A stretch of 64,000 bases of DNA, taken from the NCBI RefSeq assembly GCF_900109995.1, contig NZ_FOCB01000002.1, forward strand, positions 226,971 to 290,970, read 5' to 3'. The notes below the pieces were generated by a model. The model searched no databases, had not been told where the DNA came from, and was given only the letters and a program-made list of their open reading frames with translations. Origin of the DNA: Pseudomonas sp. ok272. GTDB lineage: Bacteria; Pseudomonadota; Gammaproteobacteria; Pseudomonadales; Pseudomonadaceae. The position numbers and the translations under genes are program-made. Each line of letters starts with the position of its first letter. The first letter of the stretch is position 1. Positions 48,599 through 57,449 of this stretch are shown one piece after another.

Positions 48599-51500
48599 TC
48601 AGCCATCCTCTTCACTATCCAACAGCAACTGCTCAAGTGCCTCGCGGTACTCGCCCGGCTCCTGCCACAGGCCGCGCTGCTGGGCTTCGAGCAGGCGTTC
48701 GGTCATGTCGCGCAGGGCGTGGGGATTATGCTGGCGGACGAACTCGCGGGTCGACGGGTCGAGCAGATAGGCGTCGGCCAGCAAGGCGTATTGGTGGTCG
48801 TCGATCAGTTGCGTGGTCGCGTCGAAGGCGAACAGGTTGTCCACGGTCGCCGCCAGTTCGAACGCGCCTTTGTAGCCATGGCGCTTGACCCCTTCGATCC
48901 ACTTCGGATTGGCCGCGCGGGAGCGGATCACCCGGTTCAGCTCTTCTTTAAGCGTGCGGATCCTCGGCAGGTCGGGCTGGCTGTGGTCACCGTGGTAGCT
49001 GGCCGCCGGCGCGCCGCTCAGGCTTTCAACCGCCGCGAGCATGCCGCCCTGGAACTGGTAGTAGTCGTTGGAATCCAGCAGGTCGTGCTCGCGGTTGTCC
49101 TGGTTTTGCAGCACCGCCTGCACCTGGCTCAGGCGCTGGGCGAACTGCGTGCGGGCGGCGGTGCCTTCATCGCTGCCGCCATAGGCATAGCCGCCCCAGT
49201 TCAGGTAGACCTCGGCCAGGTCGTCGCGGCTCTGCCACAACCGTCCGTCGATCGCGCCCTGCACGCCCGCGCCATAGGCACCCGGCTTGGCGCCGAAGAT
49301 CCGCCAACCGGCCTGGCGCCCGGCCGCCTCCTCATCCACGCCGGACGCCATCAAGGCCTCGCGCTCGGCCCGCACCTTGGCCGCCAGCGGGTTCTGATCG
49401 TCGGGCTCATCCAGCGCCGCCACCGCTTGCACGGCCGCGTCGAACAGGCGGATCAAATTGGCGAAGGCATCACGGAAGAACCCGGAGACCCGCAGCGTCA
49501 CGTCCACCCGTGGGCGGTCCAACAGGCTCAGCGGCAGGATCTCGAAGTCGTCGACCCGCTGGCTGCCCGTGGCCCACACCGGGCGCACGCCCATCAGCGC
49601 CATGGCCTGGGCGATGTCGTCGCCGCCGGTGCGCATGGTCGCGGTGCCCCACACCGACAGGCCAAGTTGGCGCAGGTGGTCGCCGTGGTCCTGCAGGTGC
49701 CGCTCCAGGATCAGGTTGGCCGACTGGAAACCGATGCGCCACGCGGTGGTGGTCGGTAGGTTGCGCACGTCCACCGAATAGAAGTTGCGTCCGGTGGGCA
49801 GCACGTCGAGACGCCCGCGACTCGGCGCGCCGCTGGGGCCCGCCGGGACAAAACGACCGGCCAGGGCATCCAGCAAGCCCTGCATCTCCGCCGGGCCGCA
49901 GGCGTCCAGGCGCGGCGCGACGACTTCGCGCAGGTGGGCGATGATCGCATTCACCTCGGACCAGATCGCGCCCCCCTCATCGACCGCTTCGCGAGCAGGC
50001 TCGCTCCCACAGGGATAAGGTTCGTCCAAGGCCTGCGTGATCAGTTGCGCAGCAAACCGCTCCAGGCGTTCGCGGGTGTCGCCCGCCGTGCGCCAGGCTT
50101 CGTCGCTCAGGCTCAGCAGTTCAGCCGGCTGGGGACCGGTCCATGGCGCGGACAGCTCACAGTCCAGCGGATCGAAACCCAGCGCGAACGCCTTGGCCAG
50201 GGCCCGCAGCAGGCTCGATTGCGCGCCACGCCCGTCGCCCCGGGGGATGCGCAGCAAGGCCAGCAAGGTGTCGATGCGCAGGCGCCCGCGGGGAGACTCG
50301 CCGAACACGTGCAGGCCGTCACGGATCTGCGACTCTTTCAAGTCGCACAGGTAGGTGTCCAGGCGCGGCAGCCAGATCGCCGCGTCGGCCTCGCTGTCGA
50401 GCTGGGCGTCCAGTTGCAGTTCGCGGTCGATGTGGGTTTCGCGCACCAGCTCGAGAATGTCGCGCTGCAGCTCCCGGGCACGGCGCGGGTCGAGCAACTG
50501 GGCTTCGTAGAACTCGTCGGCCAGCAGTTCCAGGTTGCGCAACGGGCCGTAGGTCTCGGCACGCGTCAGCGGTGGCATCAGGTGGTCGATGATCACCGCC
50601 TGGGTGCGGCGCTTGGCCTGGGCGCCCTCGCCCGGGTCATTGACGATGAACGGATAGATGTTCGGCAACGGGCCCAGCAAGGCGTCCGGCCAGCAGGTTT
50701 CAGACAGGCCGACGCCCTTGCCCGGCAGCCATTCGAGGTTGCCGTGCTTGCCGACGTGGATCAGCGCATGGGCGCCGTAGACTTTACGCAGCCAGAAGTA
50801 GAACGCGAGATAGCCATGGGGCGGCACCAGGTCCGGGTCGTGGTAGACCGCACTCGCGTCCACTTGATAACCGCGGGCCGGCTGGATGCCCACGAAGGTC
50901 AGGCCAACGCGCAGGCCGGCAATCATCATCCGCCCGCCCCGGTACATCGGATCGCTTTCAGGTGTGCCCCAACGCTCCAGCACCGCCTGTTGATTGGCTG
51001 CGGGCAAGGTGTTGAACATCGCCGCGTAGTCCTCCAGCCCCAGGCTTTGCTGGCAAGGACGCTGGTCGAGGGTTTCCAGGTCATTGCTGACCCCGCCGAG
51101 CAATTGCTGGATCAGCGCGGTGCCGCTGGCGGGCAATTCGGCCGGCAGCGGATAACCCTGGGCGTGCAGGGCGCGCAGGATGTTCAGCGCCGCGGCCGGG
51201 GTATCCAGGCCCACGCCGTTGCCGATGCGCCCATCGCGGGTCGGGTAGTTGGCGAGGATCAGCGCGACCCGCTTGTCGGCATTCGGCACCCGCGCCAGGT
51301 CGACCCAGCGCCGCGCCAGTTCGGCGACAAAGTCCATGCGCTCGGGTTGAGCGCGGTAGCAGACCACGTCCGATTGGCTGCGTTCGCTGCGCCAGGCCAG
51401 GTCCTTGAAGCTGATGGGACGGCTGATGATCCGTCCGTCCAGCTCCGGCAAGGCGATGTGCATTGCCAGGTCCCGGGGGCCGAGGCCCTGTTCGCTGGCG

Positions 51501-52402
51501 CGCCAACCCGGTTCATTGTCCTGGGCGCAGATGGCCTGGATCACCGGGATGTTGCGCCGGAACGGCCGCAGGTGCGGCGCTTCGGGGCTGGACTGGGCGA
51601 ACCCGGTGGTGTTGAGAATCACACCGGCCTGGGCCTCATCCAGCCAATCCTCGACCGCCGCCAGGCAGCCGGGCTCCTTCAAACTGGCCACGGCAATTGG
51701 CAACGGGTTGAGGCCTGCCGCCTGCAAGCGCTGGCAGAACACATCGATGAACGCGGTATTGGCCGCCTGCAAGTGCGAGCGGTAGAACAACACCGCCGCC
51801 ACCGGTTGATCGGCGTGCCAGTCGGCCTGCCAATCGTCCAGGGCGGCGGTGCTTTTAGTGGGGTGGTAGATCGTGGTGCGTGGCAACACCCGGGGCTCGG
51901 CCCAGGGATACGCGCGACCCAGCACGCCGCTGGCCAGGCAGTGGAACAAATCCAGCGCGTTGCCCAGGCCACCCTGGCGCAGGTACTGCCAGAGCCGGTC
52001 GCGGTACTCGGCCGGCACCGTGCTCAAGTCGCTGAGCTCCGGATCGGGGCGATCATCGCCCGGCACCAGGATCAGCTGCACACCACGCTGGGACAGCTCC
52101 ACCAGCCGCTCGACGCCGTAGCGCCAATAGGCGATGCCGCCGTGCAACGAGATCAGGATCACCTTGGCGTGGCGCAGCACTTGGTCGACGTACAGGTCGA
52201 CCGAAGCGTGATTCTGCACCTGCATCGGGTTGGCCAGGCGCAGGCTCGGGTAGTCGCCGGGCAACTGCTGGGCGGCCTCGGCCAGCAGCGCCAGGCTGGA
52301 GTCGCCACTGCACAGGATCACCAGTTCGGCGGGGGTTTGTCCGAGGTCGGCAATGGTGTCATCGGCGACGAAACCACCGGGCTGGGTCCTGAGCAGGTGC
52401 AT
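48599..52402 (-). CDS. cobN: Cobaltochelatase large subunit CobN
   Basis: 1267 residues, usual for CobN/BchH-type chelatase subunits. It binds hydrogenobyrinate a,c-diamide and inserts cobalt in the aerobic B12 pathway, helped by the ATPase and VWA products of chlD. Recognisable stretches include NYPTRDGRIGNGVGLDTPAAALNIL, HVGKHGNLEWLPGKGVGLS and VWGTATMRTGGDDIAQA. Residues about 793-808 are translated REP sequence, an insertion in the protein. It lies 3 bases downstream of cobW. The riboswitch before cobW should control the operon. Confidence 0.95.
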   Translation of the reverse strand: MHLLRTQPGGFVADDTIADLGQTPAELVILCSGDSSLALLAEAAQQLPGDYPSLRLANPMQVQNHASVDLYVDQVLRHAKVILISLHGGIAYWRYGVERLVELSQRGVQLILVPGDDRPDPELSDLSTVPAEYRDRLWQYLRQGGLGNALDLFHCLASGVLGRAYPWAEPRVLPRTTIYHPTKSTAALDDWQADWHADQPVAAVLFYRSHLQAANTAFIDVFCQRLQAAGLNPLPIAVASLKEPGCLAAVEDWLDEAQAGVILNTTGFAQSSPEAPHLRPFRRNIPVIQAICAQDNEPGWRASEQGLGPRDLAMHIALPELDGRIISRPISFKDLAWRSERSQSDVVCYRAQPERMDFVAELARRWVDLARVPNADKRVALILANYPTRDGRIGNGVGLDTPAAALNILRALHAQGYPLPAELPASGTALIQQLLGGVSNDLETLDQRPCQQSLGLEDYAAMFNTLPAANQQAVLERWGTPESDPMYRGGRMMIAGLRVGLTFVGIQPARGYQVDASAVYHDPDLVPPHGYLAFYFWLRKVYGAHALIHVGKHGNLEWLPGKGVGLSETCWPDALLGPLPNIYPFIVNDPGEGAQAKRRTQAVIIDHLMPPLTRAETYGPLRNLELLADEFYEAQLLDPRRARELQRDILELVRETHIDRELQLDAQLDSEADAAIWLPRLDTYLCDLKESQIRDGLHVFGESPRGRLRIDTLLALLRIPRGDGRGAQSSLLRALAKAFALGFDPLDCELSAPWTGPQPAELLSLSDEAWRTAGDTRERLERFAAQLITQALDEPYPCGSEPAREAVDEGGAIWSEVNAIIAHLREVVAPRLDACGPAEMQGLLDALAGRFVPAGPSGAPSRGRLDVLPTGRNFYSVDVRNLPTTTAWRIGFQSANLILERHLQDHGDHLRQLGLSVWGTATMRTGGDDIAQAMALMGVRPVWATGSQRVDDFEILPLSLLDRPRVDVTLRVSGFFRDAFANLIRLFDAAVQAVAALDEPDDQNPLAAKVRAEREALMASGVDEEAAGRQAGWRIFGAKPGAYGAGVQGAIDGRLWQSRDDLAEVYLNWGGYAYGGSDEGTAARTQFAQRLSQVQAVLQNQDNREHDLLDSNDYYQFQGGMLAAVESLSGAPAASYHGDHSQPDLPRIRTLKEELNRVIRSRAANPKWIEGVKRHGYKGAFELAATVDNLFAFDATTQLIDDHQYALLADAYLLDPSTREFVRQHNPHALRDMTERLLEAQQRGLWQEPGEYREALEQLLLDSEEDG
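49987..50014. repeat. REP element inside the cobN coding sequence
   Basis: A full inverted REP (CGCGAGCAGGCTCGCTCCCA core) lies within cobN and keeps the reading frame. It encodes PCGSEPAREAV on the minus strand, the same peptide seen in many spurious REP translations. Confidence 0.9.
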
Positions 52403-52405
52403 GGT

Positions 52406-53479
52406 TTAGGCGCTCAGGGCCGCGCGCAGTTGCGCTTCGAGCACGGCGCCGTCGAGGTCCTGGCCGATCAGCACCAGGCGCGTGGTGCGTGCTTCGTCGC
52501 GGCCCCACTGGCGGTCGAAGTGCTTGTCGAACCGGCTGCCCACGCCCTGGATCAGCAAGCGCATCGGCTTGTTGGGGATCGCGGCGAACCCCTTGACCCG
52601 CAGGATGCCGTGCTTGACCACCAGTTGGGTCAGGGCGTCCAGCAGCAGGCTTTCGTCAGCTTGTGGCAGTTCGATGGAGATCGAGTCGAAGGCGTCGTGA
52701 TCGTGGTCATCGTGATCGTCGTCGCCTTCACCGTGGTGATGGTCGTGGTGACTGTGGCGGCCATCGATGTGTTCCTCGGCGCTGGCGCCCAGGCCGATCA
52801 ACACGTCCAGCGGTACACGACCGCTGCTGGCTTCGATGATCTTCACCGCCGGCGGCAGCTCCTCGGCCACTTCCAGGCGCACGCGGGCCAGGTCGGCGGG
52901 GCTGATCAGGTCGGCTTTGTTGAGGATCACCAGGTCGGCGCTGGCCAGTTGGTCGGCGAACAGTTCGTGCAGCGGCGACTCGTGGTCCAGGTTCGGATCG
53001 AGCTTGCGCTGGGCGTCCACTTGGTCCGGGAAGGCGGCAAAGGTGCCCGCCGCGACCGCTGGGCTGTCGACCACGGTGATCACTGCGTCAACGGTGCAGG
53101 CGCTACGGATTTCCGGCCATTGGAACGCCTGGACCAGGGGCTTGGGCAGCGCTAGGCCCGAGGTTTCGATGAGGATGTGGTCGAGGTCGCCGCGCCGTGC
53201 CACCAGTTCGCGCATCACCGGGAAGAACTCTTCCTGGACGGTGCAGCACAGGCAGCCGTTGGCCAGTTCGTAGACCCGGCCGTTGGCTTCTTCCTCGGTG
53301 CAGCCGATGGCGCACTGCTTGAGGATCTCGCCGTCGATGCCCAGCTCGCCGAACTCGTTGACGATCACCGCGATACGGCGGCCCTGGGCGTTGTCGAGCA
53401 TGTGGCGCAACAAGGTGGTCTTGCCCGAGCCGAGGAAGCCGGTAACGATGGTGACGGGGAGTTTGCTCAGTGTTTTCAT
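52406..53479 (-). CDS. cobW: Cobalamin biosynthesis GTPase/metallochaperone CobW
   Basis: 357 residues of the CobW/COG0523 G3E GTPase family: Walker A GFLGSGKTT, metal-binding GCLCC (CXCC), NKAD. A histidine/aspartate-rich loop (HSHHDHHHGEGDDDHDDHDHD, about residues 243-263) is typical of metal chaperones, and a CobW C-terminal domain follows. It probably supplies cobalt to CobN. It is the first gene behind a cobalamin riboswitch. A 7-bp hairpin GATGCCC/GGGCATC (53482-53510) ends 2 bases before the ATG and could mask the ribosome site. Confidence 0.94.
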   Translation of the reverse strand: MKTLSKLPVTIVTGFLGSGKTTLLRHMLDNAQGRRIAVIVNEFGELGIDGEILKQCAIGCTEEEANGRVYELANGCLCCTVQEEFFPVMRELVARRGDLDHILIETSGLALPKPLVQAFQWPEIRSACTVDAVITVVDSPAVAAGTFAAFPDQVDAQRKLDPNLDHESPLHELFADQLASADLVILNKADLISPADLARVRLEVAEELPPAVKIIEASSGRVPLDVLIGLGASAEEHIDGRHSHHDHHHGEGDDDHDDHDHDAFDSISIELPQADESLLLDALTQLVVKHGILRVKGFAAIPNKPMRLLIQGVGSRFDKHFDRQWGRDEARTTRLVLIGQDLDGAVLEAQLRAALSA

Positions 53480-53590
53480 CGGATGCCCTATCGCTTAGGT
53501 GACGGGCATCGGGACGAGGACCGGCAGCGCGTACGCGTGCCGAGAGAGTTCGCCACCGGATCACCCCGCCCGGTTGTAGTGAGAATCTGT

Positions 53591-53775
53591 GTCGAGGCAG
53601 GTCTCCTGGCTGACGGTGGGCCGGTCTTTCGACTGGCGTTTTGCGCGCCTTCCCGCCGTGCTCCGGGGAGCTGGCAGTGGCATGGCACAAACGACACCGT
53701 TCACAGTTGCGGGGGCAGCCGCGGCATTGACCGCGTTCCCTTCTTAGCTTCGACCTGGGCCGAAGAACCTCGAAT
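53591..53775 (-). promoter_or_regulatory. Cobalamin riboswitch upstream of cobW-cobN-chlD
   Basis: Read on the minus strand: GAAGCTAAGAAGGGAA, the core GCTGCCCCCGCAACTGT, the B12 box GCCACTGCCAGCTCC region, and the closing AGCCAGGAGACCTGCC. These are the conserved blocks of the cobalamin (AdoCbl) aptamer in order. It ends about 110 bases before cobW. High cobalamin should switch off synthesis. Confidence 0.92.
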
Positions 53776-53837
53776 GCGCAAGGCTACGCATGGCGGGGGG
53801 GCGGGTCAATGTCTGGTGACGACCGCGTCGTTTGCTT

Positions 53838-53901
53838 GGCGAGCAGGCTCGCTCCCACCTTTGAAAGGCGCTCCCTCTGTGCGAGCGAGCCTGCTCGCGA
53901 A
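53838..53901. repeat. Two divergent REP elements between the riboswitches
   Basis: A reverse REP (53838-53857) and a forward REP with one changed base (GTGCGAGCGAGCCTGCTCGC, 53879-53901), facing outward across about 20 bases, in the shared promoter region. Confidence 0.85.
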
Positions 53902-53973
53902 GAACGCGACACCGCTGCAAGCTGGGAACCCCTGCCATTTGACTCCCCGCCCCTGCCCATGCTCTCCTACCCG

Positions 53974-54180
53974 ACTTGTTACGGGTGCCCTGCAAAGGGT
54001 GAAACGGGAAACCGGTGAATCATGTGCTTGCAGTCGCAGCCATGTTATTCCGGTGCTGCCCCCGCAACGGTAAGCGAGCGAAGCGTCAAATCCACTGTGC
54101 CGGCATTCGGCATGGGAAGGAGATGCTTGCAGGTTTGGCTTAAGGCCAGCCCCTCGTGAGCCCGGAGACCGGCCCGTAAC
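53974..54180 (+). promoter_or_regulatory. Cobalamin riboswitch upstream of cbtB-cbtA-cobE-cobM
   Basis: Plus strand: AAACGGGAAACCGGTGAATC, then GCTGCCCCCGCAACGGTAAG, then GAGCCCGGAGACCGGCC. These are the conserved blocks of the cobalamin aptamer. It precedes the cobalt transporter genes by about 130 bases. Confidence 0.92.
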
Positions 54181-54310
54181 ATCACGTGTTCCTTGAAGAA
54201 CCACGACTAACAAACCCGCGGTGGGCGGGCGCTGTTTCGGACCCCTGCGTGCCTGTCTCGCGGGGTTTGCATGCGCTCGACTTGCCCCTGAATCAGCAGA
54301 GGGAAGCGCC

Positions 54311-54502
54311 ATGTCAACCATCAGCAGCACCCGCCACGCCAGCGCCAGCACCACAACCACCGTGAGCCAACGCATCGTTGCGGCCGTCAGTGCCTCGATC
54401 CTGGGCATTTGCCTGGTGTACTTCGCTGGTTTCTCGCACATCGAAGCCGTGCACAACGCCGCGCATGACACCCGTCACAGCGCCGCCTTCCCGTGCCACT
54501 GA
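54311..54502 (+). CDS. cbtB: Cobalt transporter subunit CbtB
   Basis: 63 residues: one transmembrane helix (about 23-43, IVAAVSASILGICLVYFAGF) and a histidine-rich C-terminus (HIEAVHNAAHDTRHSAAFPCH) with probable metal ligands. CbtB is the small partner of CbtA in B12-regulated cobalt uptake. It is the first gene after the plus-strand cobalamin riboswitch and lies 11 bases before cbtA. Confidence 0.9.
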   Translation: MSTISSTRHASASTTTTVSQRIVAAVSASILGICLVYFAGFSHIEAVHNAAHDTRHSAAFPCH

Positions 54503-54513
54503 GACCTGCCTCC

Positions 54514-55212
54514 ATGATCAAGCGTATTGCTCAAACCGCAGGGTTCAGCGGGCTGCTCGCCGCCCTGTTGCTGACCCTGCTGCAAAGCTTTTGGGTCGCC
54601 CCGCTGATCTTGCAGGCCGAGACCTACGAGAAGTCCGAGCCGGCCGTCGTTGAAGTGCATGCCCACGCCGACAACGCCACGGCGGCCCACAGCCACGACA
54701 CTGAAGCCTGGGAACCGGCAGATGGCTGGCAGCGCGTGCTGTCGACCACCGGCGGCAACCTGGTGGTGGCCGTCGGCTTCGCGCTGATGCTGGCCGGTCT
54801 CTACACCTTGCGCACCCCGAGCCGTACCTCCCAGGGTTTGCTCTGGGGCCTGGCCGGTTACGCGACGTTCGTCCTGGCGCCGACCCTCGGCCTGCCACCG
54901 GAACTACCGGGCACTGCGGCGGCCGAGCTGGCGCAACGGCAGATCTGGTGGGTCGGCACGGCAGCGTCGACCGCCGTGGGCATTGCCCTGATGGTGTTCG
55001 GCAAGAGCTGGCTGTTGAAGGTTCTGGGCGTTGCGATCCTGGCCGTACCCCACGTGATTGGCGCGCCGCAACCGCTGGTACATTCGATGCTCGCGCCCGA
55101 GGCACTGGAAAGCCAGTTCAAGATCGCTTCGCAGTTGACCAACGTGGCGTTCTGGCTGGCCCTGGGCCTGATCAGCGCGTGGCTGTTCCGCCGTGGCCAG
55201 CATCCGGCATGA
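54514..55212 (+). CDS. cbtA: Cobalt transporter subunit CbtA
   Basis: A 232-residue inner-membrane protein with about five or six hydrophobic helices and a periplasmic His-rich loop (HAHADNATAAHSHD) after the first helix. It belongs to the CbtA family of predicted cobalt transporters. ATG 54514 is preferred over the upstream in-frame start at 54493, which overlaps cbtB. Its stop overlaps the cobE start (ATGA). Confidence 0.9.
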   Translation: MIKRIAQTAGFSGLLAALLLTLLQSFWVAPLILQAETYEKSEPAVVEVHAHADNATAAHSHDTEAWEPADGWQRVLSTTGGNLVVAVGFALMLAGLYTLRTPSRTSQGLLWGLAGYATFVLAPTLGLPPELPGTAAAELAQRQIWWVGTAASTAVGIALMVFGKSWLLKVLGVAILAVPHVIGAPQPLVHSMLAPEALESQFKIASQLTNVAFWLALGLISAWLFRRGQHPA

Positions 55213-55622
55213 GTGAGCCCAGCGCAGCGCCGACCCTGGTGGTCGGCCTGGGCTGCCAGCGCGGCTGCCCGGCCGCCACGCTGCGCGCCTTGCTCGATCA
55301 GGCGCTTGAGGCGCATCACATTGAGTTGCAGGCCGTGTTGGCGCTGGCCAGTATCGATCTCAAGCGCGACGAGCCGGGCCTGATCGAACTGGCGGCCCAA
55401 CTGGCGCTGCCACTGACGACGTTCAGCAGCGCCGAGTTAGCCGGCTACCAGTCGCAACTCAGCCACTACTCGCAGATCGCCTTCGAGCGCACCGGCTGCT
55501 ACGGCGTCGCGGAAAGCGCGGCCCTGGCCCTGGCCGAACAGATGGCCCTGGCACCGGCCAAGCTGCTGATCCCACGGCAAAAATACGCCCAGGCCACCTT
55601 TGCATTGGCCGGCACCGCGTAA
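55209..55622 (+). CDS. cobE: Cobalamin biosynthesis protein CobE (CbiG C-terminal-like)
   Basis: A 137-residue protein of the CobE/CbiG C-terminal family: VVGLGCQRGCPAATLRALLDQAL at the N-terminus, LTTFSSAELAGY and GVAESAALALA in the middle and end. CobE takes part in the aerobic corrin pathway around precorrin-3/4, but its precise role is not firmly settled. It starts within the cbtA stop (ATGA), so cobalt uptake and corrin synthesis are coupled. Confidence 0.88.
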   Translation: MSEPSAAPTLVVGLGCQRGCPAATLRALLDQALEAHHIELQAVLALASIDLKRDEPGLIELAAQLALPLTTFSSAELAGYQSQLSHYSQIAFERTGCYGVAESAALALAEQMALAPAKLLIPRQKYAQATFALAGTA

Positions 55623-55703
55623 AATCCCCGATAATCCTCGCCTTCGATCATGAGCAACCTTCATCTGGAGCCTTGCCTTGACCCTTTTTCACAGGAGCCG
55701 GCC

Positions 55704-56450
55704 ATGACCGTCTACTTCATCGGCGCAGGTCCCGGCGACCCGGAGCTGATCACCGTCAAGGGCCAGCGCCTGATCCGCCATTGCCCCGTCATCATCTACG
55801 CCGGTTCCCTGGTGCCCGAAGCGGTGCTGGAGGGGCATCAGGCCAGTTGTGTGGTCAACAGTGCCGAGTTGCACCTGGAACAGATCATCGACGTGATCAA
55901 GCAGGCCCACGACAACGGCCAGGATGTGGCCCGCGTGCACTCCGGCGACCCGAGCCTGTATGGCGCGATTGGCGAACAGATCCGGCACCTGCGCGAGCTG
56001 GGCATCCCGTTCGAGATCATCCCCGGCGTCACCGCCACCGCCGCCTGCGCCGCCTTGCTGGGCGCCGAACTGACCCTGCCGGACATCTCCCAGAGCGTGA
56101 TCCTGACCCGCTACGCCGACAAGACCGCGATGCCCGCCGGCGAAGCGTTCGGCAGCCTGGCCCAGCATGGCGCGACCATGGCGATTCACCTGGGGGTCAA
56201 TCACCTGGAGAAGATCGTCACCGAACTGTTGCCCCACTACGGCGCCGATTGCCCGATTGCCGTGGTGCACCGGGCCAGCTGGCCGGACCAGGATTGGGTC
56301 ACCGGCACACTCACCGACATTGCCGAAAAAGTGCAGGCCAAGGGATTCCGGCGCACGGCATTGATTTTGGTGGGCCGGGTGTTGGCGGCGGATCACTTCA
56401 GCGAGTCGTCACTGTATCGGGCGGGGCATGCGCATTTGTATCGCCCCTGA
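55704..56450 (+). CDS. cobM: Precorrin-4 C11-methyltransferase CobM
   Basis: A 248-residue SAM-dependent tetrapyrrole methylase: YFIGAGPGDPELITVKG at the N-terminus, VARVHSGDPSLYGAIGEQ, and IPGVTATAACAALLGAELTLP, the standard motifs of CobM/CbiF. It methylates C11 of precorrin-4 in the aerobic B12 pathway. ATG 55704 follows AGGAG; an in-frame ATG at 55650 is an unlikely longer start. It is the last gene in the riboswitch-controlled operon. Confidence 0.93.
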   Translation: MTVYFIGAGPGDPELITVKGQRLIRHCPVIIYAGSLVPEAVLEGHQASCVVNSAELHLEQIIDVIKQAHDNGQDVARVHSGDPSLYGAIGEQIRHLRELGIPFEIIPGVTATAACAALLGAELTLPDISQSVILTRYADKTAMPAGEAFGSLAQHGATMAIHLGVNHLEKIVTELLPHYGADCPIAVVHRASWPDQDWVTGTLTDIAEKVQAKGFRRTALILVGRVLAADHFSESSLYRAGHAHLYRP

Positions 56451-56467
56451 GTCTGTATAGACCCCTT

Positions 56468-56560
56468 GTGGGAGCGAGACCGGCTTGCCGGCGAAGAGGC
56501 CGGCACATTCACTATCAAGGCTGGCTGGCCCACCGCTTTCGCGAGCAGGCTCGCTCCCAC
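56468..56560. repeat. Mixed REP pair
   Basis: Left arm of the GCCGGC type, right arm of the CTCGCG type, between the converging cobM and nfuA genes. Confidence 0.88.
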
Positions 56561-56589
56561 GGGGGATGCGAGCTGATCATCCCAGGCAC

Positions 56590-56621
56590 AAAAAAACGGC
56601 GCTCACGGGGCGCCGTTTTTT
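56590..56621. terminator. Terminator between cobM and nfuA
   Basis: AAAAAACGGCGC and GCGCCGTTTTTT pair around TCACGGG. The A and T tracts make it usable from both directions, ending both converging genes. Confidence 0.92.
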
Positions 56622-56639
56622 ATGTTCGCAGCGAACGCC

Positions 56640-57281
<642 letters not shown>

Positions 57282-57339
57282 CTAGTATTTTTGTCGGAAA
57301 AGTACACTGGCCTCGACTGGTGCTCAAGGCAGGCCTGCC

Positions 57340-57432
57340 GTGGGAGCGAGCCTGCTCGCGAAAGCGGCGGATCAGACAACATTGATATCGAATGAACGAC
57401 CGTCTTCGCCGGCAAGCCGGTCTCGCTCCCAC
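57340..57432. repeat. Mixed REP pair
   Basis: Left arm of the CTCGCG type, right arm of the GCCGGC type, between nfuA and cti on the minus strand. Confidence 0.88.
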
Positions 57433-57449
57433 AGGGATTTGCTCGTGTG

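Larger units (their letters stand above)
53480..54310. other. 830-base regulatory region between divergent cobalamin operons
   Basis: From left to right: a possible translation-masking hairpin (53482-53510), a minus-strand cobalamin riboswitch (53591-53775), two divergent REPs (53838-53901), a plus-strand cobalamin riboswitch (53974-54180) and about 130 bases before cbtB. Both promoters must lie in the 200 bases between the riboswitches. Confidence 0.85.
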
